64,000 nucleotides of DNA from Hygrophila difformis (taxonomy: Eukaryota; Streptophyta; Magnoliopsida; Lamiales; Acanthaceae), in assembly GCA_030278955.1 (NCBI GenBank), contig JAOANR010000003.1:57715628-57779627 (forward strand), written 5' to 3'. The notes below the pieces were generated by a model. The model ran no database searches. It had not been told where the DNA came from and was given only the letters and a program-made list of their open reading frames with translations. Positions 19,807 to 31,388 of the stretch are shown piece after piece (the first letter of the stretch is position 1; each line of letters opens with the position of its first letter). Made by a program: the position numbers and the translations under genes.

Positions 19807-21957
19807 TTATTCCATAATTTTCGGGATTTTTATGTGAGTGCATAGTCCGAGATCTCTCCTCAATTTTTCGAATCTCTCCCGATCAAGAGCCTTAGTGAAA
19901 ATATCCGCATGTTGCTCAGTAGTTCCGACATGTTGTAGGGACACTATTCCTTCTTCAACAAGATCCCTTATGAAGTGGTGCCTAAGGTCAATGTGCTTAG
20001 TTCTTCCATGTTGAACTGGATTCTTTGAGATGTTGATCGCGCTCATGTTGTCACATAGTATAGTGAGGACTTCTTGACCAATCCCATAATCCAGCATCAT
20101 TTGCTTCATCCATAGCAATTGTGCACAACAACTTCCAGCTGCAATGTATTCAGCTTCGGCAGTTGAGAGTGAGATAGAACTTTGCTTCTTGCTATACCAA
20201 CTCACTAAGTTAGTTCCAATGTAAAAGCATCCTCCTGTTGTGCTTTTTCGATCGTCCGCATCACCTGCCCAATCTGCATCACTATAACCAAGTAGTGAAA
20301 GATTAGATGCTTTAGAATACCATATACCAAGATCACTAGTCCCTGAAACATATTTAATCACTCGTTTGACAGCTTTCAGGTGTGACTCCTTGGGATCGGC
20401 TTGGTAGCGAGCACACACTCCTATTGCATAGCTTATGTCAGGTCGACTTGCAGCTAGGTATAGAAGGCTTCCAATGATGCTTCGATAGAGTTTCTGATCA
20501 ACACTTTGACCACTGGGATCTTTGCTCATTTTATCATTCGTCCCTGTAGGAGTTCGGACAGGTTTGCTGGACTCCATACCAAACTTCTTTACAATGTTTC
20601 GGGCATACTTTGTTTGGCTTAGAAATATTCCATCTTTCTTCTGAGCAACCTGCAAGCCAAGGAAATAAGTTAGTTCCCCTACCATGCTCATTTCGAACTC
20701 CTTACCCATTAATTCGATGAAATGGTCTTTGAGCACATGGTGAGTTGATCCAAAAACAATTTCATCGACGTAGACTTGAGCAATGAGGATTCCTTTGTTT
20801 TCTCTTTTGATAAAGAGAGTCTTGTCCAAGCTTTCTCTTTCGAATCCATGTTCAAGCAGGTACTTGGAAAGCCTTTCGTACCAAGCCCTAGGAGCTTGTT
20901 TCAATCCATAGAGTGCCTTGTTTAGCTTGTAGACATGTTGAGGATGATGGGGGTCTTCAAACCCTTTAGGCTGTTCTACGTACACTTCCTCATTCAGCCA
21001 ACCATTTAGGAAGGCACTTTTGACATCCATTTGATAAAGCTTGAATCCTAGCGAGCATGCGATGGACAGTAGGAGTCGGACTGCTTCAAGTCTTGCTACA
21101 GGCGCAAATGTTTCACTGAAGTCGACACCTTCGACCTGGGTGTAACCCTTAGCAACTAACCGAGCTTTGTTCCTTGTAATATTCCCTTTTTCATCACTTT
21201 TGTTGCGGAAGATCCACTTGGTTCCGATTATGTTCTTGTCTTGAGGTCTTTCAACTAGGGTCCAGACTTCATTTCTTTCAAACTGGAGTAGTTCATCCTG
21301 CATGGCATTTATCCAGTGTTCATCTTGAAGAGCTTCTTCAACTCTGGAGGGTTCGATCTTTGAAGTATAGCAGTGCAAGCCCGCTAGCTCTTTAAAGTCG
21401 ATCTTTTTCCCTCGAGTCTTTCTCCTTTCATTTACTTCACCAATAATGTCTTCAGGGTCATGATGCTTGTGAATGCGTCCATTTAGATCCTTTTGAGGTT
21501 CTGCTTCTTGTGACAAGGTGTCCATGGTTGGTGTTTGGACTCTTTTGGTGGACTGGTCATCAGACGGTGGAGCTGCACTATTTTGATCATCCTGACCACT
21601 AAGAGTTTCATCATCATGAGGTGGAACATCCTCTTTGCTGGTCACATCTTCTATGGTCGCATTTGTGGACTCCAGTACTTTCCTTGTTTTAGGAAGATAT
21701 ACTCTGTATGCACGACTTGTGGTAGAGTATCCCACAAATATTCCTTCATTACTTTTTTCTTGAAACTTCCCAACATGTTCCCTGTCATTTAGAACAAAAC
21801 ACTTGCTACCAAAAATATGGAAATATGTAATTGAGGTCTTTTTACCATTCCAAATCTCATATGGAGTCATAAGAGAGTTTGGCCTTAAGTAGACTCGGTT
21901 TATGGTGTAGCATGCTGTGTTAACGGCTTCGGCCCAAAGAAATTCAGTCACTTTCTT
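19807..21957 (-). pseudogene. pol: Copia reverse transcriptase and RNase H
   Basis: Frame of 714 codons below the stop at 21958. The N-terminal part is the integrase tail and linker ([23 protein letters not shown]). The RT core follows, with [22 protein letters not shown] and [12 protein letters not shown]. The catalytic box reads YVDE at ~393-396 instead of YVDD, which replaces a metal-binding Asp with Glu. RNase H has YSDADWAGD (~554), [16 protein letters not shown] and a C-terminal HADIFTKAL. The frame continues from integrase through a TGA at 21958-21960. Activity is unlikely given YVDE. Confidence 0.92.
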
Positions 21958-22746
21958 TCAATTGAGCATCACCCTAGACATTTCTTGTAGAGTTCGATTT
22001 CTTCTTTCGACTACTCCGTTTTGTTGAGGCGTTTTTGGTGCCGAATATTCATGCTTAATTCCATGTGTTGCACAGTATTCCTCAAAGAATTGATTTTCGA
22101 ACTCTCGTCCATGATCACTTCGAATACGTTTCACCTTGGTGTCCTTTTCGGTCATGAGTCGATTGCACAGTTTCTCGAAAGCTTTGAATGTGTCGCCTTT
22201 TTCCCTGAGAAAATCTATCCAAGTGTACCTGGAGTAATCATCAATACATACAAAAATATATTTTTTACCTCCCAAACTTTCAACTTCCATTGGACCAATA
22301 AGATCCATGTGCAGTAGATCGAGACACTTGGTTGATCCAGGGTGTTCAGACAGTTTGTGTGAACTCCTGTGCTGTTTATTCTTGGCACATTCGTTGCAGA
22401 GAACTGCATTTGATTTTTTGAATTGAGGATGACCTTTGACTGCCCCGGTTCTGCTGAGTTTGATAAGATCTTTGAAGTTGAGATGTCCAAGCTTTTCATG
22501 CCACAGTGTGATGTGATCTTTTCCTGCAGCTGCACCAAAATTGCAAGTTTGAACAAGATGATAGCAATTATTTTTAGAGCGCAAACCTCTCATAATGCAT
22601 TCTTGATCTTGATTGAGCACTTGACAATCTTTCTTGGTAAACTGCACCACAAGGTCCTCATCACATAACTGACTGATGCTTATCAAGTTAGCTTGGAGTC
22701 CATCGACAAGGAAAACAAGAGAGTTCCTTCGAGCCATTGTTCTCAA
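21958..22746 (-). pseudogene. pol: Copia integrase
   Basis: 262 codons. The zinc-binding HHCC module uses H83, H88, C117 and C120 (WHEKLGH ... CNEC). The catalytic core has D148 (HMDLIGPM), D211 (IRSDHGREF) and E247 (QNGVVERRN), so the DDE triad is intact. A TGA after MSRVMLN separates it from the same-frame RT segment. A frameshift near 22740 separates it from the protease segment. Confidence 0.92.
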
Positions 22747-23266
22747 TGGTGCCTTGTCCAGCTAGGGTACCCCTTTTTCCATCTCCAAAAACAACGTATC
22801 CTCCATCAATCTCTTTGTAGTGTTTGAGCAGACTCCTTTCACCTGTCATGTGTTTGGAACATCCACTGTCGAAGTACCATACTTTGTCCGCCACATTCTT
22901 CTTTTGTGAAAGAAAGGCAACTTGACATTTGTTCTGAATTTTAGGAACCCATTCGCACTTGATGGAGATCAGCTTCATCTTGATTTTGTCATTTGGCCAG
23001 GTAATAGGTTTTCCTGTTTGTAGATCTCTTACCAAGATCCCACAGTTCTTGGTTTTGTGGCCTTCAAGCTTGCAATAGTCGCATCTGAGTGGGATTGGAG
23101 GTGGTGGTCTTCTTGTCCATTTGTTTCTTCCTTCAGGATGGAATGATTTCTTGATAGTTCGGGGTTCACTTAGCATTCCCCCGGACACAAACTCGCTTTT
23201 CTCCTCTTGAAGTTGAGGCTTGATATCCCAAGCCTTGTTTGTTGTTGCTCGGCCTTCCCATAGCAA
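22740..23266 (-). pseudogene. pol: Copia zinc knuckle and aspartic protease segment
   Basis: Contains an intact CX2CX4HX4C knuckle, CDYCKLEGHKTKNC, then the protease start WYFDSGCSKHMTG with the DSG active-site triplet. It lies in a different frame from gag (shift near 23245) and from integrase (shift near 22740). Confidence 0.85.
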
Positions 23267-24821
23267 TTACATCATCTAACTTGGCTTTTCCTTTGTTTAG
23301 AGCCGCCAGAGTGCTTTCTGCCTTGGCGAGTTTGTCTTGAACTTCGACGAGTTCTGTGTGAAGAGCGTCTTTCTTTCCAAGCATACTATAGTACCATAGT
23401 TTATAGTCAACTTTTTCAACCTCCAGTTCCTTGTTCTCTTTCTGAAGCTCAGCATTTTTCTCACGTAGTTCGTTCACCAGTCCAGACAGTTCTGTGGACG
23501 CCTTTTCAAGTTCCTGATTTCTGCTTGTGAGACTCTGGAGTTGTTCCTTTAGGCTTCCATTCTCAACATGTAATTCTACTGATTCAGCAATGGATATTTC
23601 CAGTTTCTCGAAAGTTTCTTCATAGAGATCATTAAGTTTACTGATGCTCTCATCTTGATCCCTAGCAAAAGAGTGAACCATGTTAGAGGAAACCATATTG
23701 ACTGAGTTGGTGCCCATACCTGCCTCGGGTTCATCATCACTATCAGAATCCCATGTGCCGATGAAGGCTACTCCATAGTTTACACCATGTTCATTAGAAT
23801 CCTTCTCATCTTCAGAGTCACTGAACGTTACTTGATAGGATTTGCTGGACTCCTTTGGTCTGAGATTGGCGCAGTCTTTTTTCATATGGCCTCTTCCCCC
23901 ACATTCAAAGTAGATGATCTCCTTGTCGTCTTCAATCTTTGAAGATTTTGGTTTATTTTTGTCGAATGACTTCGAACCTTTCTGAGTGGATTTTGAGTTT
24001 GATGTCCCGGCATCCTTTTTCATGGATGAGTTGAACCTAGATCTTCGGTTCTTGATGATCTGGTTTAGTCTTTTGGACAGCATGGCCAATTCTTCTTCGT
24101 CACTAAAGTCATCATGATCTTCCACGGAGGAGTCATCCACATCCTTGGTCACGGATTTGAATGCCACTGGTTTACTTTTGGTCCTGGGACAGTGATCCAT
24201 TTCCCATGATTGTAGGATTCCCATTAGTTCATCAACCTGCAATTTATCAAAGTCTTTGTATAGTTCAAGTGCGGCGACCTTTGCATTGAACCTTTCCGGA
24301 AGCGTCCCAATGATTTTTCCTACAATGTCCTGTTGAGAATACACTTTGCCAAGCTGAAGAGCTTGGTTGGTTAGATCACGAATGCGACCAATATATTGGC
24401 CGACTGACTCATTATCATCCATAGAGATCTTATGAAATTGTGCATCGAGAGTAATGATTCTAGATTTCTTTACCGGAGCCATACCCTCGTAGGTATTGGC
24501 TAAAGTAGTCCAGACATCGTATGCGACCTTACATCCAGCGATGAGTCTGTATTGATCCTTTGTGAGAGCATTGTGAATTGCATTCAGGGCTTTGGAGTTC
24601 TTTGAAGCGGCAAGCTTCTCGGCAGCAGTCCATTCACTTCTTGGTTTGATGGTTTTTACACCGTCTTCTTCTTTTACTGGAGGAATGTATTGGTTTTCTA
24701 CTGCATCCCAAGCCCCTTCATCCAGAGCAATGAGGAAAGCCTCCATTTGATCTTTCCAGTATGCATAGTTTGATCCATCGAGCAATGGTGGTCTGGTTAC
24801 AGATCCGCCTTGGTTTTCCAT
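23166..24821 (-). pseudogene. gag: Copia gag
   Basis: Start chosen at MENQGGSVTRPPLLDG (24821), just after the primer site; the frame extends upstream to 24899 but would cross the primer site. The first ~230 residues are the UBN2-type gag (YAYWKDQMEAFL, VWTTLANTYEG, LPERFNAKVAALE). A zinc knuckle follows, but reads YFECGGRGHMKKDC where CYEC is expected, so the first zinc ligand is lost. The C-terminal ~150 residues are a Glu/Lys coiled coil. The frame ends after a shift near 23245. Confidence 0.9.
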
Positions 24822-24856
24822 GCTTCTTTGTCTGGATCTCGCTTTCCAAAGCGTGT

Positions 24857-24870
24857 GGCTCTGATACCAA
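24857..24870 (-). other. Primer binding site, tRNA-iMet (copia)
   Basis: Minus strand TTGGTATCAGAGCC matches the complement of the initiator tRNA-Met 3' end and lies 1-2 nt inside the LTR end. Confidence 0.9.
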
Positions 24871-24871
24871 T

Positions 24872-25789
24872 TGTTAGGTCCGTTTGCGTGGATAACCAAT
24901 TAAGTAGTCCTGAAAACTAGTTCAAACACCTTTCGTGGACACGTTAAACAGTTTAAGAAATTAAGCAGCGGAAAGTAAATAAACTGTAAAAATAAAGAAC
25001 TCAAGGTTTGTTGACCCAGTTCGGCACAAGCCTACATCTAGGGGATACCAATCCAGGAGATTCACTAATTGTTTTGGTTTGATCCTCGATCTAAACAATA
25101 GTGAATTGTTTCGCCTAACTCCAATCACCAAGCGGACTGAATTGTCAGACCAAGACACTCCCCCTGTCTTGGTGAAGATCTCCCCGACCTTGCTTCAATC
25201 CCTTGAAGGCTCCTCCTTCAAGTTTGCCCTTGGTCGAAACCTGTTGGCGACTCTCCTTGATCTTTTCAGTTAAGCTCTTGAGTTTGACGACTCCTTGAAA
25301 GCCTTGATTGAATCCGTCTACTTCAATCAAGCACAGAGTAGCACTCTATCGATCAATCCACCCAAGGAAGTGTTGATCGGATTTCTTCCTTCGAAATGAT
25401 AACTCGCGAACATGGAAGGAATATGATTCTCTCTTCACAAAAATACTCTCGATTACTCAAGTGTGTAAGTCAATTCATTCAGCGCCCGGATCCATTCCTT
25501 GGCCGCCCTATTTGAAGAGAATCACCTTGTCTCTATTCTAAGGTAGAAGATCTTCTTTCCATAAATGCATGGATCCTTAGAATAGAGTTGCCCAAATTAA
25601 GAGATTTTAGTTTCCATACTCCGTGTGCAAGATCCGGGCAGAAGATCAGCTAGCCGTTGGAGGATCTTCATGAGTATATTAGCCAGCTCTTCTTCCTTTA
25701 CTTAGTTTGTCTGCTGTTGACGTGGTTGGTCCAACAAAGTAGTTCAGACATCGGTTGTGAACACATTTGCTCAAAACTGGTTCCCAACA
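24872..25789 (-). mobile_element. 5' LTR of the copia element
   Basis: 918 bp, in element sense TGTTGGGAACC (25789) to ACCTAACA (24872), with TG...CA ends. The outer flank is GGTAA (25790-25794), the expected duplication, but its partner lies outside the window. Confidence 0.88.
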
Positions 25790-26843
25790 GGTAATATTTT
25801 TTTGAATACGAAGGAAGTAGTATTAAAGAATAGTATATTCAATAGTATATTCTATTGCGATAAATAAATGGAAAAGAAAAAAGAATAAAAAAAAAGAACG
25901 AACGTGATCCCATAACTAATTAGGTGCTAACTAATTATGTGTGGGCATTTTCTGAAGCATCGAGAACTCAAATGAAACATCAAACTAATGTTATTACGTT
26001 TGATTACGTACACCTTTAATTTACATAAGTATTCACTTCAATAAATTAATGGTAATGATTGTCACTTCCAATCCGACAACTGAGATTTATATTGCATCCC
26101 GGGGGCTTTGAAGAAAGGCTGATATCAAGGCGACGCCACAGGACGTAGTAGTAAGAATTTTGTTCAGTATTCGGAATGGAGGCTTCTAGTCCACCAGGTT
26201 GATTGGCACAGATGTTGTGTGTGAAATTTTATTGAGATGTCCATATTGAGCTCACTACCTTTATCCCTACTTTGGATACTGGGTTACTTAGTTTATATGT
26301 TGTACTTCGAAAGTTTGGACTCGGGAGGAATAAAATGTCGTTTGTTCTCAAAAAAAAAAAAAATCAATGGTAATGAATAAATGAAATACTCACAATACGT
26401 CCCCCGAAAAAAATAAATCACAATATGTTAAATAAGTAAATATGTTAATTGATAATTCTTAAAAATGGTAATATACAATATTAATATTACATATGTTATT
26501 ATAAATACTAGTATTATCCCACCCGCCAATAAAAAATTCGAATTTAACTAATAACATTATTCGATTTTATTATATGAATTACAATGTTAATATGACATAT
26601 TGTTATTATAAATACGCCACAAGCACAAGAGTTATAGAATTAATCATATTTAGCTAACCATAAAAGGTATGAAAAATATTACAAAAACATTATGCTAATT
26701 TATGATAAATATTTAGCTAATCCTGACTATTTTCTCAAACGTTGAGTAGATTTGCAATAGAATCTGGTATGGTTCTAAATGCTCAGAACTCAGAAGTCAT
26801 CAGTCCACATTTCTCCTTCCATCTCTGATTCGGATAGACAGTG
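25790..26843. other. AT-rich host or unassigned sequence
   Basis: Between the copia LTR and the LTR pieces there is about 1 kb of AT-rich DNA without a recognisable gene or repeat, apart from the LINE-like insertion. It is the best candidate for host intergenic sequence in the window. Confidence 0.5.
26059..26365 (+). mobile_element. 5'-truncated LINE-like insertion with poly(A) tail
   Basis: About 307 bp ending in AATAAAATG..., a run of 14 A (26350-26363) and TC, flanked by the 11-bp direct repeat AATGGTAATGA at 26048-26058 and 26366-26376. Target-site duplication plus poly(A) indicates target-primed reverse transcription. No pol III A/B boxes are obvious, which favours a LINE 3' end over a SINE. 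No coding sequence remains. Confidence 0.75.
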
Positions 26844-27407
26844 TGAAACTTTTGACAATTTCTCACTATATGAGTATTTTCTGAAAAGAATATAACCCCG
26901 GTTTAATTTTATTTAATGAAACCAATTATGAAGATGAAGTTGGAATTAGGGATATATTTATAGGTTGTCATGTTTTTATATACTCATGTAGGAAACTGTG
27001 GCCCGAAAGCGCACGGTGTCAAAAATTGCAGTAATTTATAGTAAGACCGGATCGTTCACTGGAGGATGTGCGTAGAAGCAGAGCCCACGTCGTTTACTAA
27101 GATTTTCTACTCGGTTACTCGTTTCAAGCTTGTGTTTGGTTTTAGAACTACTTGACATAATTTAAACTAAATTATGAAAGCAATAAAATTATTCTAAAAA
27201 GTATGGTAAATTTATTCTAAAAAGCAATTAAATTTATTATAAGAAAGCAACATAAATTATGCTAAGAAAGCGGGTAAAATTACTCTACGAAAGCATGTAA
27301 AATTATGCTACACTATCTATAAAGCAAATTTAAAATATGACAGAAGGGACAGGAAGAAAATAATGAAGATTGGACAAGATTTCAGATGGAAAAATAATTA
27401 AACTTCC
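26844..27407 (-). mobile_element. Terminal fragment of an A-family LTR
   Basis: Begins TGAAACTTTTGACAA and carries the TATA2 block, the AGCGCACGG block and the AAGAAAGC repeats in the same order as 7676-8200. It stops at an (ATTTT)n tract, where homology switches to the opposite strand. Confidence 0.85.
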
Positions 27408-27450
27408 ATTTTATTTTATTTTATTTTATTTTATTTTATTTTTATTTTTA
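27408..27450. repeat. (ATTTT)n microsatellite at an LTR inversion junction
   Basis: Eight or so ATTTT units lie between two oppositely oriented LTR fragments. Confidence 0.9.
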
Positions 27451-27519
27451 GTACATTAGATCTAAAAAGGGATGATATTTGAGTGTTTGTGCATATCAAA
27501 AAAATCTCATTTCCTACAT

Positions 27520-28205
27520 TGTATTGCATCACGTTGTAACCCCACGGGTTGCAATGTAATATTCCACGGATCACAACGCAATTTTATGCAATGCAATGTA
27601 AGACCCACAATACGTCAAAATTTTTTATAAAAATATTCATGTCGTGAGACTCACGTCGTGATCCCACAGATCACGACGTAATTTTTCCCTCTCTCACGAC
27701 GGGAGTATGCCAAAAATTTTATAAAATTTTATAAAAACCCATGTCGCAAGACCCCCATGTCGCAAGACACACTTCTCAGTCTAGCGACATGGGACCAAAC
27801 ACTTAGAATTTTTTTTTCTAAAAACCCTCATGTCGCAAGAACCATGTCGTGAGACCATGTCTCACGACACAATTTTTGTCTAGCGACATGAGACCCATGC
27901 CTTAGAAAAATTCTAAAACTCAACCTGTCGCGAGACCCATGTCGCAAGCCTAGGCTTGCAACACAACTTATGGTCTCACGATAGGGTCCCCATCTCCTTT
28001 AAAACCCCAAAAATTCTAATTTCTTAACCCCCTGTCCCTAGACCCCAGTCGCTAAACCACGTCTTGCGACTGGACTCTTGTCTAGCGACGGGGAACACCC
28101 TAATTTCCAAAATTCAATTTCTTTTATTTCCCACCTGTCATGTCGTGATCCTCCCGTCGTGAACCCACGGTTCACGACGCAATTTCTGTCTCACGACATG
28201 CATGG
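27520..28205. repeat. Nested palindrome array, GTCGTGA/GTCGCAAG type
   Basis: Same position as 12175-12745 but with different arms. The best module has outer CATGTCGTGA (28139-28148) and TCACGACATG (28191-28200) around inner GTCGTGAACC/GGTTCACGAC (28156-28178). Other modules use CATGTCGCAAG, GTCTAGCGACATG or CCCAGTCGC/GCGACTGG. The two-tier layout matches the GTCGCGGAAC arrays. Confidence 0.9.
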
Positions 28206-28594
28206 CACCATTTTTGCCAAATTTTTATTCTCCATCTCATCCCATTAATTAATTGAACATTTATATTAATATTTTGAGGTTGAAATACAATGATCTCAAC
28301 CCATGATTAATTTGATATAAAGAATTTTGTTCAATTCCATTAAAAGATTTTTCTACAAAAATAATCTCTTATGTTTTAAGTATATAATCCGGACTGTAAT
28401 TAATTAATTATGGAATGAAAGATTGTTAAAGACATAAAGAGTAATTATGGATTTAATTCCATAACCTTGGATGAGAAACCAATGTCTCTCATACAAGATT
28501 ATTTTTCTTTTAATCCCAAAAATATTTTCTTTTATTTTATTTTGTCTTTATCCGTATTGTGTGAAATGAATAGTGAAAAATATCATAGAATAAT

Positions 28595-31388
28595 TGTAAC
28601 ACCCCAGTTTTTGGTAACCCATGTCGGGATGTCACCGCCACACCTCCCTAGCAAGACACGATTTCTCCGAGCTTGCTAAAGAGATGTAAGGCTATGGTTT
28701 TTCAGAATTTAAAACATTCAAACAGCCCATTGTAATATAACTTAAAAATCATAATATCAAAGTTGCAGTAGAATGTAATATTTACATATATATAGTTGTA
28801 ATGCAGCGGAAATTTAAATACTGGGCCAACATGGCCCAAACACGGGTTAAACAGGCCCGTTCATGCAAGCTCTAAAATAATGTATCTTCCCAAAATTCCC
28901 ATGTATGCATATGATGATGCATAATCCTCAACTCTGAAAGAAAAATGGAAAATGTGGTTTGGTCAGCAAAACGTGCTGAGTAAGTTAACACCTAGTATGA
29001 TCAAGGGATTTCAAAGCCTTTAATTAAATTTAATAAAAACATGCTTGTAGGTAATACACAATTTAAGTTCATCATCCGCTAATAAATAAATGGCATAATT
29101 TAAAACAAGGATTTTCACGTGATCATAATTCAACTTACATGGTAAAATAATTGCAAGGCATACTTTAAAGGTATAATTTAAACAAAGAAAATATTCAAGT
29201 CTTTTAATTTTCTCGTAACTTCAGGATTTGGTATTTTCAGGATTTCACTCTTTCACTTTTGTTCGATATGATCTAGTATAATTTGTTCTTGGGGAATCTA
29301 ACCCGCAAGAATTTAAACGCATCCTAGGGAATTGAACCCGTAGGAATCAACACACGTCCTGGGGAATCAAACCCGCAGGAATTGACACACATCCTGGGGA
29401 ATTGAATCCGCAGGAAAACATACACCCTGGGAAATTGAACCCGCAAGGTAAGATAGACATCCTGGGGAATTGAACCCGCAGGGACACAGACGCCTTGGGG
29501 AATCGAACCCGCAAGGTAAGGACACATTTCGCAAATTTCAGAAGTCTCTCAAATATAATTTTTCATCAGTCGCTGTTTTACTCCATAATTATCTAAAAAT
29601 TTATTTTTAGGTCCGAAAATTCTGAAATTTCACCAGTAACTCGAGAACACAGAGACGAACAAGTTTCGTCTTTTAAGTTTTTCGATCCGGATTAAGGAAA
29701 TAAGTCAAAAATCAAGTTTTTCACATAAGTAGTATGCTGTCAGGTTTCAGATTTGACACAATTCAAAGATTCGACTTTTTGACATAACAAATGGACTCCA
29801 AAAATTCTGAAATTTGGTGGACATATGCTAGACATAATTATCTAAAACTTTTGTTTACATTGCAAAGATTAATTCGGACTAGAAATTATAGAAACATGCT
29901 CATGAAGTTCGTACAAGTACACTGTCAGTTTTCAAAAAAGAGTTTGGAAAATAGTTTATGTTCGGTGTGATTTGAGATAGAAAACGTTGATGAAAATCTC
30001 TGAAATATTTACACAACATATATTAATGTGTTAGGATCAAAAGTCTAGTTTTGAGTTTTTCGGTTTGAACTCTCGAAATAGGGTTTTGGTCGGATATCAA
30101 ATCTATCACCGTTTCAAGATCAACTCTTAAGGCAGGTTGGTTCTCAGCCATTTTCGGATATCCAAACACAATGAAAAATTATGAAAATTTTACACGAACT
30201 AGATCCGTGTCTTAGAAACGTTTTTTATGTTTTAAGTTTTTCCTTTTGAGAAGTTTTAAGGGTTTGAAAAATTCATACCAAATCGCTGCGCCGTGAGTTT
30301 TTCGTGTTGACAGATTTTAGAGTTATTCAATCCCTATGTTCGGTTGCATTTTAAATCATCCAAAACCAAGTAAGCGTTAACTTACCGTGGGTGATGTCTA
30401 GGACGTCTCTGGATCGATCGGGGCGCCCACGCTTGCTACGAACACGTCCAAATTACTCCGTCTCCTCTCCGTTGGCCCCGAAACGAAATCGAAAGTGAAA
30501 ATCTAGGGTTAGATCGGATTTTCGGACTCGAAAACTTAAATGAGAACCTATGAACGACTTACCACAATCTGGAACACTAAAGATCTTGTTCTCCACGCCT
30601 CCTCCGTCGATTTTCGTCGCCGGAAAGTGATCGGAAAGTCGCCGGAAGGTCGTCGGAAAGTGGCTTTGGTTTTGTGAGAGTTTTGGATGATTGATAAGTT
30701 TGAGAGGCTGAGAATGGAGTGGAAATCTGTCAATTATCGTCCTATAAGCCTTTCCCCCCGACTGGGATTGGCTTTCCTTAGTCGGGCCGGAAATTAAGGC
30801 AATAAAATCGCCGAAATTGCGTTTGGCAGCTGGTTCTGTGAACCGGCGCGGTGACGGCGCGGACCGCGCGGCTCCGGTCCGGTCCGGGTCCGGACCGGAT
30901 CGTGCGATTCGTCGGGTCCTTTCCTCCTCTCTTTCGGACTTCTATCCTTCCACGTTTTCGGGCTCGATTTTTCCGGGTCATTCTCGGATTACGACTCCTA
31001 TCCTAAATCTATTCCGACTTACATTGATCTCATGTTTGAAATTTTAATTCCGTCGGTTTTGGATTCGTCGGCTTCTAAATCGTCGTGTTTTGGCTCCCGT
31101 GCAATTATTTATCTAATTAAATTATTTCCGACTCCACGGGTTCTTGGAATTAAAATTCTTTTCCTTCTTGAACTTATTTTCAATTCTTTTGTGATTAATC
31201 CATGGAATATCTTCGGGCTTCCTTTTCTTCTTTTATTCCATTTCGAATTTTTGAATCTATCGGCATTTCATTTCCGGGCAATAATTTATTCTGATAGATT
31301 ATTTTCTTCTCGGAGATATTTCGGCCTTGATCGGATTACGAAACTAATTTTATTCCTTTGGACGCCCATAAAAATCTCGGGTATTACA
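28595..31388 (-). mobile_element. Solo LTR, H family
   Basis: 2,794 bp, TGTAACACCCC to GGGTATTACA on the plus strand, flanked by the duplication ATAAT (28590-28594 and 31389-31393). It is the reverse complement of the type seen at 57065-59900 and shares its B-box minisatellite and leader layout. No internal region or primer site is present. ORFs inside (e.g. 30548-31424) are GC-biased leader shadows without protein similarity. Confidence 0.92.
29290..29527 (-). repeat. B-box minisatellite (solo LTR, H family)
   Basis: About seven ~33-40 bp units. On the minus strand each contains a GGGTTCGATTCCCC-like core matching the tRNA T-arm/B-box consensus GGTTCRANTCC. Some units have single changes. 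Confidence 0.85.

Larger units (their letters stand above)
17989..25789 (-). mobile_element. SIRE-like Ty1/copia retrotransposon, 3' part cut off by element A
   Basis: Minus strand order: LTR (25789-24872), tRNA-iMet primer site, gag, protease, integrase, RT, RNase H, then an extra ORF after pol. The copia order (integrase before RT) is clear. The downstream ORF stops at 17988 where A's LTR begins, so the rest of the ORF and the 3' LTR lie left of the window. Two frameshifts, one stop and two altered key residues show it is dead. Confidence 0.9.
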
